Assembly (NCBI GenBank): GCA_037043455.1
Contig: JAWPHD010001212.1
Coordinates: 1-64,000, forward strand
Length of the DNA: 64,000 nt
Direction of reading: 5' to 3'
Source of the DNA: Cyrtodaria siliqua
Lineage: Eukaryota > Mollusca > Bivalvia > Adapedonta > Hiatellidae
Position numbers and translations under genes: made by a program. The notes beneath the pieces were generated by a model. The model worked only from the letters and a program-made list of their open reading frames with translations, ran no database searches and was not told the DNA's origin. Each line of letters opens with the position of its first letter. Positions within the stretch are counted from its first letter, which is position 1. Below are positions 53,287 to 64,000 of this stretch, in pieces.

Positions 53287-53469
53287 CTGAAAAAGAGAGA
53301 AAAGTAGGCATTTTACAAATAATAGAATGATATAACAGCTTATTGACCTTACAACTGTATGCTTTATATTGTAGTTAACCGTTTATATACTACTACATGG
53401 GTTTATTTTGACAAAGGGGTACTGAAAAGATAGCTCGTTAATATAATTATTAAGAAAATCAACGCCTAT

Positions 53470-55250
53470 TTTGCGCTTCTGCTTTCTTACAAACGTGAAT
53501 TTTGTTTCGACGCATATCACTCATTGCAAAATGTTCAAGGCTGTAATGGACGAAAAGCAAAACAGATTTCCAACGATGTACTGGATTCCCAAATTACACA
53601 AACAACCATATAAAGCCCGTTTTATTTCCAGTTCTAGTTCTTGCACCACTACACATATCTCCATACTTTTAACATATTGTCTTACTGCCGTTAAAGATCA
53701 CGTTAAACAATATTGTGCTAAAGCCTATGAAAACTCTGGGATTAATTTATTTTGGTCTATTAAAAATTCAGTCGAAGTTCTTGATAACAACTGCAATTAA
53801 TGTCAAGCTTCCTCTATAAGTACTCATGATTTTTCTAAATTATATACAGCTTTACCACACATTATCAAAGACAAGCTTATTGCTCTCATTCAAAAACCTT
53901 TTGCTAGGGAAATTACTACTGTCTTGGCCTGTAACAATATTAAAGCGTTTCTTACTAAAAGCAGTTGGGAAAATTGCACTATTTGGACTTGCCATGACGT
54001 TTGTGAATTACTTATTTTTCTATTAGATAATATTTTGGTTAGGTATTGGACTACCGTTAATAGACAAATTGTTGGTATCCCTATGAGTACGAACCGTGCT
54101 CCCATTGTCGCAGATTTGTTTTTATATTGCTATAAAAGAGAGTTCATGTTGAGTCTTCACCAGATACCCAGGTAGATGTTATAGAAGCCTTTAATGACAC
54201 CTCTCGGTATCTGGATGACTTATTGAACATTGGCAACCTTTTCTTTTCTACTATGGTTAATAATATATATTTCCTAAAGAACGTCAACTTAACAAAGCTA
54301 ATATGTCTGATTCTAACTCTGCTTCTCAGTTTTCTCGATTTTCATCTCTCTATTGAAAATGGTGAAATAATTAGCAAAATTTATGACAAGAGAGATGATT
54401 TTTAATATTGTTAATTATCCCCATTTAGATGGGGATGTTCCCCCGAGCAACTTCTTATTGGGTCTATGTGTCTCAACCATTTCGGTTTTCTAGAGCTTGT
54501 ACTCGAGTTGAGGACTATAATATTCGTAATCTTTGTATAACCATCAGGGCTACCGTTACCATAAACTTCGTAAAAGTTTGCAAAATTTTATTATCGTAAC
54601 CCTGATCTTCTTTCTAAAGTATTTTAAGAACTCTTCTGCGACAAGGACTATCACAACCTGATTCTAAAAGGTTTATCAAAAGAGGTTATGACCCTATCAT
54701 TTTGCAACGCACTGCATGCTTGGTGGTGGACCCATTTACAGTTTGCCACTATGCTTTCCTCTTTAATTGTGCAATGACCGGAAAGGCTGTGGACCATATG
54801 ATGACGTCTACCTAAAACCCAAAAGGACGGTGACGTTTGATGTTTGTCTGAAATCTTGTCGTGTCGTGCCCTCAATGGTTTATTCTCTTGTTGCTCTGGC
54901 TTCTGCCAAGTCATTGAGTGCTTTATTGTGGATTTCTAGGCTATTGTGTTTTGTATTTATATAATTATACACGAGCATCTTTGTGTTTTACTTATATGGT
55001 CTATTAATGCTGCATTGTTGGTAAGAGAATAGTTCACGACGGGGATTTCTTTATTTACACTGTCCCGTTTTATGACAGTAGGGTAAGAGTGAGGTTTGGT
55101 GCACCCTATAACCTGGTTTAAACCCCAGCAGCTTTTTTTTCAATGATCGTCCCAAGGCGGTAGCCCTATTGTCAACCCTTTTTGTGTTTGTGATGTCTTA
55201 TTTGGCCTTTTATTCATCTTTACAGTTGTTCTTTTTATATCTATATGTAT
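53470..55250 (+). pseudogene. Penelope-like retroelement, plus-strand copy with RT core and 3-prime tail
   Basis: RT blocks in order: FPTMYWIPKLHKQPYKARFI, SCTTTHISILLTYCLTAVKD, a decayed motif A region (FSKLYTALPH equivalent), VGIPMSTNRAPIVADLF (motif B), SRYLDDLLNIGN (motif C), LRTLLRQGLSQP, then a deletion into KRFIKRGYDPIILQRTACLV and CAMTGKAVDHMMTST. The catalytic aspartates of motif C are present. Frames shift at least four times. 3-prime tail 55,020-55,232, cut short just before the Mutator-like pseudogene. Not functional. Confidence 0.8.
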
Positions 55251-55284
55251 TGCTGTTTAAATAGGACATGCTTAATTTGTAGTC

Positions 55285-57456
55285 ATGGGTAGCAAATCAA
55301 TTAAAAGCAGGCGCAGGAAAATTAACCAACCAAGTCAGAGCTAAAAGAAGTTGCAGTAGAAAATGAAAACAGTAAGTGTGAATCTTATCAGTTGGTGAAA
55401 AGAAATTACAAAGCTAAAGATAGAGGTGGCGTGGATACTGCTCACAATTTATAGTTAGGAGGATTCCTATTACCAAAGGTCATTCCAAAATGTTGCGGTT
55501 GGGAGCATCTGATTTCGATTCAAAATACAAAACGGTGAACATGTGCTAACGAGCAATAGAATTGTTAATTTAGATGAACTGAAAAGCCATGTTCTGGATA
55601 TCACTACTCATGCTGCCACTTGTCAAGATGCTCAACAGTTTGCTTTAGGTGGAAATTCGCCTATTTCCCTGTATACTGAAACCAACAAAAGCGGTTTGTC
55701 TAGTATTTTGTGGGCTAATTGCCATGGGTGCAAGAAACAATTCCCCATGAAAACAAGCACCAAATGAGAATGGATAGTTCAGTGATATAAACATAAGGGC
55801 TGGTTGGGGGAAGGATGATAATAGGCGGTGGTGCATCTTCGCTAAATGAACTCGCTGAAACTATGGGCCTACCAAATATCAATGGTAACAATTTACACAA
55901 ATAGAGAAACAGATTGGTAAATGGTGGCAAGACATTCATTCTTAATGAGGAGATAGCCAAAGCTGGGGCTGAGGAAATGTAACTGGCTATTAAACGTGGT
56001 GATGTTTTCCAAGGTGGTTGCAGCAAACGCTCACACAAACACACATACAATACACTTGGTGGTGTAGGCGTTATATTTGGTGCTGAAACCAAAATACTTT
56101 TGTATATTGGTGTCCGAAACAAGTACTGTGTTGTGTGTAGCAGATGTGATGGAGATGTTCCTGAACATACTTGCTTTAAAAATAGGACTGAAAGTTTCCA
56201 GTCCATGGAGGCTGACATTAAGTGCAGGGTTTCATGGAGGCCGAGTCTGTACATGGATTGCGCAAATCATGCGTGTAAATGTTTATTAGCAAGTTTAGAA
56301 CGCCCTGTGGAAGAAAAGCCGGAATACAAAAGGAAGAGGAAGTTGACCAAGGTCACTAGAATGCGCTTGACGACTGCTGTACGATGTACTATTCGCATGC
56401 GTAGCAAGGAAAATGATTCAGTATTGTTGGCAAAGGACATACGCAACTCTATCCAACATGTTCTTGGTTTCCACCAAAACTGCAGCACTTTTTGCAAAAA
56501 AAAATCTACAATTCCAAGTGCAGCAGACGACAACAGAGACGTAGATCCCGAAAACGACATTGACGGTATTTTTGAAGAACAAAGTTCATACTGGTCTTTA
56601 CCAACTGACAAAGAACGGGATAGTTCTCGCCTTCCATTCAATTCAACGCTTAAGAATAGCGAACTTCAGGATATCATAAGGGATGTGACGATCCTCCTTA
56701 ATAGATTGGCAGAAAAGAGTGCTAGGCTGATTGGAACCTGTATCACAAACTTAGCGGAAGGTTGGATGGCAATACGAATGAAGTTAGATGGAGGGAAGGT
56801 TGTTAATCGGTGTGAAGCAGCATTTTGGCAGGCACGTTGTTTCGGAGGAGCTTTGCGGAAAAATTCACGACCAGCGTGGTCACCAATCGCTTTTCAGAAG
56901 GCAACAGAACAGAGACCCGGTCATGCTTTTATTGAGACCTTTCGGCTAAGGAGCATGTCCTTAAATCACTCAGTGAAGTCCAAAGATAAAGCATAGGTGA
57001 AAGAGAAAAAAAGAAAGTAAAAGCTTATGTCGTTAAAGCAATCAAACACCGAAAAGGCTAAGAGGACTATGGAACTCGGGTATTAGATGATACACCAGGT
57101 GTAAGCACAGATGAACTGAGAAAGATATGTCAGGATTGTTTAGACAAGACAGTTAGAAAAATGATGAAGAAATTGAAAGTACTGAGCTGACCTCAAAAGG
57201 ATAGTCGTCATAAACAGTATGGAGGTCTGAACGCTCCAATGTCGGAAAGGCGATGCTGTGGCGACCTACCAAAACATCAAACAAAGTGGTGACTGCCATG
57301 ATATATCCAACTTTTCAAGGAAATATTCACACAATTCGAGGTAGTACTCAAGAGCAGAATACTATAATAAAATACAAGAACAGAAACACTGGCAGTGAGG
57401 TTGACATAACATGGTCCGACCTTAACTCCATTAGGCGATGGGAAAGCTTATATTAG
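55285..57456 (+). pseudogene. Mutator-like transposase-domain protein, degenerate
   Basis: A start-like MGSKSIKSRRRKINQPSQ is followed by stops. A 74-residue stretch has NRIVNLDELKSHVLDITTHA, then ETNKSGLSSILWANCHGCKK, the N-terminal half pattern of the Mutator-like transposase domain found widely in mollusc and cnidarian predicted proteins. Next, in shifting frames, GGGASSLNELAETMGLPNIN and YIGVRNKYCVVCSRCDGDVP. The 298-residue frame at 56,100-56,996 carries the C-terminal part: MEADIKC, CANHACKCLLASLERP and RLIGTCITNLAEGWMAIRMK. A segment normally present between MEAD and CANH is missing, and the usual downstream YqaJ-type domain was not recognised. At least six disruptions before 56,100. 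No terminal repeats found. Confidence 0.75.
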
Positions 57457-57790
57457 CAGGATTTTATAACGGATATTTCGACAATGAAACATGTTTAAAA
57501 ACGTTTATTGCTAAACAAATATGATAACCCGTTTAACATTACCTATTAAATGTTTTAATTTTACAATATGCACACTTTTTAAGCCGAAATTAAGGTTTTA
57601 TTTTTATATCCCAGCCGGAAAAGGGGATGGGTGTGTGATATTTTGGAAGGAGAATGTCGTTAAATGTTGACCCTTTAAACAAATAATGCCCCAGTCTTGT
57701 AAGAAATGGGGAATGGGGGGCACCATATAGTAGCTTTGATAAGTATATGGGCATCATTCTTGATATTACACATGTGTAATACAAACGTAT
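57457..57790. other. Unassigned sequence
   Basis: AT-rich. A minus frame reading GAPHSPFLTRLGHYLFK across 57,660-57,720 has no recognised domain and extends into the neighbouring SINE, so it is not called a gene. Confidence 0.3.
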
Positions 57791-58075
57791 GACTTGAATC
57801 AAGGTTTTACGGTGCACCAACGCAAAAAGGTTATATGGCGCAACAGGAATGAACATTACTGTCTCACCCTCCATTTACATCTAGATAGAAATATGCAAAA
57901 TGGGCCTAGAACCTTCTCACCTGCGGAACTGCAGAGAGGCAGCAAATTCTCTGTAAAATAATCCGTTTCGCTTGAAAGTTGTTCATTGTTTTCTGTTACC
58001 ATATAAGTAGCACTTAAAGCAATACACAGTTCATGATAAAAAGAGCATTAATAAACATGACAAAATGAAAATGAA
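57791..58075 (-). mobile_element. SINE-like element of the 12,276 family, decayed
   Basis: Minus strand; TTTACGGTGCACCAACGC (tail), GGTTATATGGCGCAACAGGA, GGGCCTAGAACCTTCTCACC and GGCAGCAAATTCTCTG read on plus. The head is diverged and no target duplication could be fixed. Older than the other copies. Confidence 0.65.
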
Positions 58076-58350
58076 TTAGCGGGTATTTCTAATTTAAGTC
58101 ACCTGATCAGACACTAAGCTTGAAAAAAGTAATTGCCCATCAGTCGTCAGCAAAGATATATGTCTCCGCCAACATGTAACGTCTGACATCAGTTTGAAAA
58201 CTTGTTCGATACATGTAATAATAAACCAGCAGTCATGTGAATGCTTCTATAATATTCGATGCTTAGTTTTAAATAGCATTGTTGAAAAAATGTATTTCAT
58301 GTCATTCATTATTTTAGAGGATATGACGTAAAAATGAATACTTTTTTTAT

Positions 58351-59000
58351 GCCCACGAAGAGTGGGGTATAGTAGCCGCACCGTCCGTCCTTCAGTTCGT
58401 CCGTACTATCGTGTCCGGTAAATAACTCTGACATTCACGGACAGATTTTCAAATAACTTGGCACAATTGTTTACCACAACAAGACGACGTGGGGCGCGCA
58501 GGTTCGTGCCTCCAAGGTCAGAGATCAAAGGTGAAAAAGATGTTCTTTCGTGTCCATATTTCATGTCGGGTGAATAATTCGGACATTCACGGAGGGATTT
58601 TCAAATAACTTGGCAGAAGTGTTCACCACAACAAGACTGCGTTGCAAGCACAATCCAGGTCAGTAGCTTCAAGGTCAAGGTTACACTTTCAGGTCAGAAG
58701 ATGTCATATGTCCTGTATTTGATCGAAGTCATGTAACTCGCGTCCGGTCTATAACGTTGTCATCCGTTGACGGATTTGTATATAAACTGGCAGAAATGTT
58801 CACCAGAACAAGACGACATGTGATGCGCAAAACTCAGGCGGTAGGTGACGCTTTCAGGTCAGAAGATGCCTTATGACCCTGTATTTGAATGAAGTCATAT
58901 TACTCTTGTCTGGCGTATAACTTTGTTGTCGGTTGAGAAATTTTCGCCATAAGAAGATGACATGTCGCGTGCAAAACTCAGGTATTGTGGAAATACAGAC
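58351..59000 (+). repeat. ~140-180 bp tandem array, four diverged units, hairpin head
   Basis: The head TATGCCCACGAAGAGTGGGG plus TATA is self-complementary. Units share GATTTTCAAATAACTTGGCA, GTTCACCACAACAAGACGA and CGCGCAAAACTCAGG, recurring near 58,437, 58,579, 58,758 and 58,932. The type is common in bivalve genomes as far as I know. It shares the ACTTGGCAGAA phrase and head layout with the 25.6 kb array. Confidence 0.75.
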
Positions 59001-59900
59001 AACTACCTCGGGGGGCATTTGTCACTTTTTAAGACGTTTATTTTGATGTCTGAAACTGTAAAACTAGCTGCATACAACCACAAGTGCGTTTATACTTTAA
59101 GTAAATGTCGATACATTTTTATTTTCAGTATATTCCCCCAAAACAAACAGTCGGTTTAAAGAAACCTTGCCATAAATAGACACCTCTCTATCAAACAATA
59201 CCAATATTGATTCACAGGTATTGATAAATTTCAGATTTGAAATTAACCCTGGTTTCTCAACATTCAATATACATTTATAATCTAAAGCATCACAGCTGCT
59301 TACCATTCACATGGGTTTGCAAATCAATATTCAAGATTATGAGGTGGATTACCAATTCCACCTGTTTTTTACGTGACACTATAACAGCAGCGCAGATCTC
59401 ATCCGCACATATTTCCTCATATATTTCTTTTAGCCAGATATTCGAAGTTATTCAGTCATTTAATAAGTAGTAACACACATATTTTCTTAGAAACTTGTAT
59501 TTATAAATTAGTAACTGTTATGCCCTACAAGGCCTTATATTAAAGATAATACATTCCACATCCATATTAATGATTTATCATCAACTGTGTAGATTAGGTT
59601 ATTGAAAAATAACATTATCAAACATTAGAGATCTCTGGATCACTGGTATTAGATAAAGACCGTCCTTCATCACAAAGTCACCAGCTACCATCCACCTGCA
59701 CTGGTGGATTAACTCAGCAGGATTTATGTTCCATGGTAATTAAGCAAGTTAGTAAATTTAAAACAATTAAGAAATAAAAACAGGTTGCTAACCTTACCGG
59801 TACTTACCAAAAAAAGTCACTTGATTTGACAGTAACTGCCATTGCTGTGTGTCTTTAATTAAGAAATAATAAATATGTACCTGAGTTTTATCGGTGAATA
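59001..59900. other. Unassigned sequence
   Basis: No repeat family or gene recognised. Confidence 0.35.
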
Positions 59901-59904
59901 ACAT

Positions 59905-59987
59905 ACAGTTAGGAGTTCGGATGCGTAGTAACTAAATTACGAGTGCGTTAGCACGAGTGATTTAATTACTCGCATCCGAACGACTGT
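59905..59987. mobile_element. Short foldback with CGAG opposite CGAG
   Basis: ACAGTTAGGAGTTCGGATGC on the left is mirrored by GCATCCGAACGACTGT on the right. Inner stem GTGC / GCAC around GTTA. CGAG is on the plus strand in both arms (59,940-43 and 59,954-57), exactly opposite each other. Confidence 0.75.
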
Positions 59988-59989
59988 CT

Positions 59990-61260
59990 ATTTCGATTCT
60001 AACACAACAATAACGCCATTGTTTACGCTATTGTTGGGGCGCTATATATTATCTTGGAGGTCAAGGTAATCAGGCTGCTATGTTAACAGTCTGTTCCATT
60101 GGGCGCCCCCGTATGCAAAGTTCTGCTTTTCAATACACTAGTAGTCACGTGACAAACAATTAAGTCATTGCTTACGTCATATAGCTTGCACTGTATGACG
60201 TCAAACGTTCTCACCTTGTTCAAGATGCTTATTAATGTTATATGTACCGATGCATATGATGGGTTTATATCGGGGGTGGGGGTGCATGGTTTGGGAGCAT
60301 GGCAAGTTTGTTGTAATTAACATTTCATTAAAATTACTGTTGAGTTTGTCTTCGTGACGTATATTTACCAAGTGACGTCATGTAACGTGGCGCTTCCAAC
60401 GGATGAAATACATGAAATATACGAGGGGAATTATTGGAACAGCTGTCGTAGAATAACATACAGCTGTCTCTCTTCTTTGTGTATATGAAAGACTGCGGAG
60501 GTCGTGTTAGTATGTTGAGTAAATCATAAACATGCTCATTTTATAATACGACATTTGTTTGAATGTTATTTCACCATTAGTTGCTTCATGTAAATAGTAA
60601 TCGTATTTGTTATTAATGATAATAGAGGTTGTTAAACTTTCTTCTTCATACAGAGAACAATACACACAGGAACATCACAGTCCACAGCACCAACAAAACA
60701 AACATCACTTGAAATTATTACTCCAGGATCATTTTCTTAAACATATTCTAACATTTGTGTGTATATATATATTTTGAAGTTTAGGAGGAAGAACATGATT
60801 GTAGTAAACTTGAAGGTGAATTTAAATCGTTTCCAACAAGGCTGATATTGAAGTTTAATCTGGAGAAAACTAAGTTATAGATGTTTTATTGACAGTACCC
60901 ATATTTTAATGTACCAAATGTTGAATGGTCGTGTTAAAGTTGAAAAATGTGCTTGTATTACACTTTAATAGTCATAACATATTCTTACGCTCATCAATTT
61001 CAATTAAATATCCCAGAGCATTCATGTAATTGCTGGTTATATGTTGTGGTGATGCATTGTTGTGTTGTGTCCAATTATCACTAATTCAGTCACAAGAAAG
61101 TGAAAGTGAAACTCCAAGTACGGTCTCAAAATGTACAATAGCAATCGAACTACACAATCCAAGTGTACGTCAGTAGAAGCATTATAATATTCATGTTATT
61201 GCTGTGTTCAAACACTTACAATATTGTCACTGTATTCCTCTAAATATCAATGAATTCAAG
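59990..61260. other. Unassigned sequence
   Basis: About 1.27 kb with no recognised repeat family, tandem array or coding frame. Confidence 0.35.
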
Positions 61261-61264
61261 TAAA

Positions 61265-61950
61265 TAAAGATAAAAATATCGGACAGGGAAAGCAGCATTC
61301 AAGGACGACAGTCAACCACAAAACACAAAAACAAACACGCAAACAGACAACCGAGAAGGCAAAAGTAATAAAAAATGCAAACGACATCACAAACACAAAA
61401 GGGTTGACAATAGGGCTACCGCCTTGGAACGGTCAGTGGCAACAAAGGCCACATGGGGTTTAAACCGGTTCTAGGGTGCACCAAACCTCACACTTACCCT
61501 ACTGTAATCCCATTAAAACAGGACAGTGTAAATAAAGAAATCCCCGCCATGATCTAATCGCTAACCAAACAAGGCAGCATCAATAGGCAATATAAGTAAA
61601 ACACAAATATGCTCGTGTAAATATAATACAAAAAAAACAATAAGACAAACATCAAACGCCACCGTCCCAATGGGCTTTATGTAGGCTTCATCATAGGGTC
61701 CACAGCCTGTCCGGTCATCGTACAATTAAAGAGGAAAGCATAGTGGCGAACTGTAAAAGGGTCCACCACCAAGCATGCAGTACGTTGCAAAATGATAGGG
61801 TCATAACCTCTTTTGATAAACTTTTTAACAAGTTTAACAAAGCTAGTATGAAAGTGATCATGACCAAGAATCTTACGAAGGTTATAAATCACATCACCAT
61901 AGAAGTCAGGTTGTGTATAGTCCTTGTCGCAAAAGAGTCCTTAAATTACT
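61265..61950 (-). pseudogene. PLE fragment: RT C-terminus and 3-prime tail
   Basis: The minus frame 61,892-61,677 contains LGHDHFHTSFVKLVKKFIKR, GYDPIILQRTACLVVDPFTV and FNCTMTGQAVDPMMK, nearly identical to the 18.54-18.85 kb frame. The tail at 61,265-61,560 is also very close to that at 18,050-18,350. The two copies look like the youngest pair of PLE insertions in the window. A deletion between the RT end and the tail is shared or partly shared. 5-prime truncated at about 61,950. Confidence 0.8.
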
Positions 61951-61954
61951 TTTA

Positions 61955-62740
61955 TATAACCCCTGTTAGAATCTGCTAATAAGTCATCCACATCAAACTC
62001 TTCACCCTCCTTGTCGTAAAGCGCTTCATAACAAAAAAGTAATGTACTCTGAATTCTATAATATAGTGAGACAACATGAATAATATAGGGGCAGTCACTA
62101 TATAATACATATTAGAATTTAACAGTTTATACACACTAGAGATTGTTTTAACTTTATAATAGATTTTCTTTCATATCAGTTATACACATTGTGCTAAAAC
62201 CAAAAGACTTTATTGTACACCATACAGGTTTAATATGTGTATAAGGAACTATTTTTTGAAATGGCATGGTATGTATATTTTTGACATGTTTTCAATGTGG
62301 TTTGTTATTTATTTTTGTCATTTGTGAACAATGCAGTTTGGCAATGCTAAAAGATAATTCTTGTGCTGTCTAAATGGATAAATGGACTATATAAAGAACT
62401 ATTTATTTTTTAGATAATCGTTGCCCTTTTTATGTGTTTGACTGCACAAACGAAGTGAAAATTAAAGACAGTGTAATTAATTAATTAATTTATGTTTTAT
62501 GTATCTGAATTGACAAAACTTGTGTATGTAGGTAACAAGGTATCATACAGTTACCAATCTCACATCCAAAATGGTGTTTTTCATGTTAAACTGAAATTTC
62601 GGTACCCCACCCACTTTTTTACATCCTTGTTGGTCATAAACCCTTAACGTTTAATTGTAAATACCTATAGTACCTGCCTGTGAACATTTGAATTATTTTG
62701 ACTACATACTGGTTGTTATTCAAGTATGGTTATTATATCA
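61955..62740. other. Unassigned AT-rich sequence
   Basis: No gene recognised; a short TTAA run (TTAATTAATTAATT) at 62,475-62,490. Confidence 0.35.
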
Positions 62741-62744
62741 GTAT

Positions 62745-62884
62745 ACAGTTATTTTATGGGTGTTTTGGGAACAGTCCGTATCGGGACACGTCCCTAGCGG
62801 CCTCGGGCAACATTTTCCCAGGTCGTCCCCGATACCTTGGGATAATAGTTTTGACTGTTCCAAAAACACCCATGAAATAACTGT
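62745..62884. mobile_element. Foldback MITE, ~32-bp arms
   Basis: ACAGTTATTTTATGGGTGTT / GGGAACAGTC on the left; the inverted GACTGTTCCAAAAACACCCA / GAAATAACTGT on the right. GC-rich centre with a second, weaker inverted pair (GTATCGGGA and TCCCCGATAC). Non-coding. Confidence 0.85.
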
Positions 62885-62889
62885 TTTAT

Positions 62890-63575
62890 TACCTAATTCC
62901 CTGTATAATCAGTTATTGCAAATCGGGATTAATTTGAATTAGCTAAAGGAGAACAAAATGGTAAAAGTTTAATGATTTAATTATATTTCATAATCGCTAA
63001 ATTATGGCTAGATGTTATGGGGGGTGCGCGTGTCCGACCGAAGTTGACGTTTCAACATGTCTCGTAAGGGTCCCATGTCTAGTTAGGGAATTCCTCACGG
63101 GTGTATGTCTCACACCCAGTGTTTTACGTGTGCCCTTGTTTTGTGAATTTATTTGGTTCTGCATTATGCACACTTAGGTTTATATTCAATTTTTATCTAT
63201 ATAACCAAATAACAGACAATGCAAGTATATTTCTGTCTGTCTATACGCACTGTATATAGATTAACGATCTTACCAGGAAAACAATAACCTGCCGCAAAAA
63301 CGTTTTCAGTCCGAGGGCCTTCTTCAGTTGCTATAAAATCTTCAACCTATTCCTTTTATAGCGTTTTTAGTTCAATATATTATTTATAATGATTTAAAAA
63401 TCATTGTCATATGGATTGGATTGTTCGTATATTTGTAACTCACGTACCAAGGTGGTAGTTACATTTTACTGACTGTATACTCTAAGGATGTCACTTTCTT
63501 GTGCATATTATTAGCAAGAGAAATATTTAATGTGTCGTTTATACGGAACTAAATCCCGTTTCTATACGTTTGAGA
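62890..63575. other. Unassigned sequence
   Basis: No gene or repeat family recognised. Confidence 0.35.
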
Positions 63576-63578
63576 TCT

Positions 63579-63918
63579 GGGTTGGTACCAGACTATATTA
63601 AGTCAGCCTTTACACCACATTAAAGTAAATTGCCTCTCCTTTATATTTATTATTTGTTTTCCTAAGAATAGCCTATACTAAAAAGGCAAGACTAACTCAG
63701 GGTTGGTACCAGACTATATTAAGTCAGTCGTTAATCACATTAAAGTTACGTTATATTTTGGCTTGACGCTGGGTTGGTACCAGACTATATTAAGTCAGCC
63801 TTTACACCACATTAAAGTGAATTGCCTCTCCTTTATATTTATTATTTGTTTTCCTAAGAATAGACTATATTACACAGGCAAGCTGACACTGGGTTGGTAC
63901 CAGACTATATTAAGTCAG
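63579..63918 (+). repeat. Alternating 121/71 bp tandem repeat
   Basis: GGGTTGGTACCAGACTATAT plus TAAGTCAG starts at 63,579, 63,700, 63,771 and 63,891. The long units share TTACACCACATTAAAGT, TTGCCTCTCCTTTATATT and TTTTCCTAAGAATAG; the short unit lacks these. The pattern long-short-long shows a ~191-bp higher-order unit. The array stops before the window edge. Confidence 0.9.
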
Positions 63919-64000
63919 CTGTTTAAATGTGTATCAATATAATGTTTGAAGAGGTAGTGTTATTTTGGAAGTACATATATTACTGTCAGTCGGGGTTAGT

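Noticed and set aside
55715..56254. 179-codon minus-strand frame
   Set aside because: It is antisense to the Mutator-like pseudogene, whose plus-strand frames carry the recognisable motifs.

Overview
The window looks like repeat-saturated, AT-rich nuclear DNA of an animal, most likely a bivalve or other mollusc. That placement is inferred from the repeat content: Penelope-like reverse transcriptase remnants, tRNA-derived SINEs with an (AATTC)n tail, a Mutator-like transposase-domain pseudogene of a type common in molluscs, and ~160-175 bp tandem units resembling bivalve interspersed repeats. There are no operons, ribosome binding sites or dense coding. No complete host gene is visible. Almost every long open frame is a broken transposon, an antisense shadow, or an open frame through a tandem array.

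One Penelope-like element (PLE) family dominates. Its RT (motifs A, B and C, with YLDD) survives in pieces at 3.5-4.1 kb (-), 18.1-20.1 kb (-), 20.9-21.8 kb (+, split by a SINE), 30.1-30.8 kb (+), 38.6-39.5 kb (+), 53.5-55.2 kb (+) and 61.3-61.95 kb (-). Its ~300-500 bp non-coding 3-prime tail occurs alone many more times. Parts of that tail have expanded into minisatellites at 1.69-2.49, 22.6-23.1 and 41.5-41.7 kb. A second family ('B') usually lies next to the tail. A third ('S/C') is short and carries two self-complementary stems that are kept by paired changes.

Other layers are SINEs with clear target-site duplications (12.3, 20.9, 47.2, 49.0 and 51.2 kb), short DNA transposons with TA, TTAA or 5-bp duplications (7.7, 14.9, 24.0 and 34.4 kb, plus partial copies), palindromic foldback elements (0.48, 46.7, 50.3, 59.9 and 62.7 kb), a near-perfect 68-bp-arm palindrome at 31.26 kb, LINE 3-prime ends at 27.85-29.44 kb, and tandem arrays with higher-order structure (10, 14.3, 25.7, 43.3, 58.4 and 63.6 kb).

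The best candidate for host coding sequence is one exon on the minus strand at 53,064-53,286, with good splice sites and a MAM-like pattern. Much of the window may therefore be intron or flank of a larger gene. A repeated unidentified coding-like segment ('Z') lies at 5.5, 7.1, 25.2 and 46.4 kb. Family letters (B, C, D, E, F, S, Z) are labels made for this window only. All homology between copies was judged by eye.
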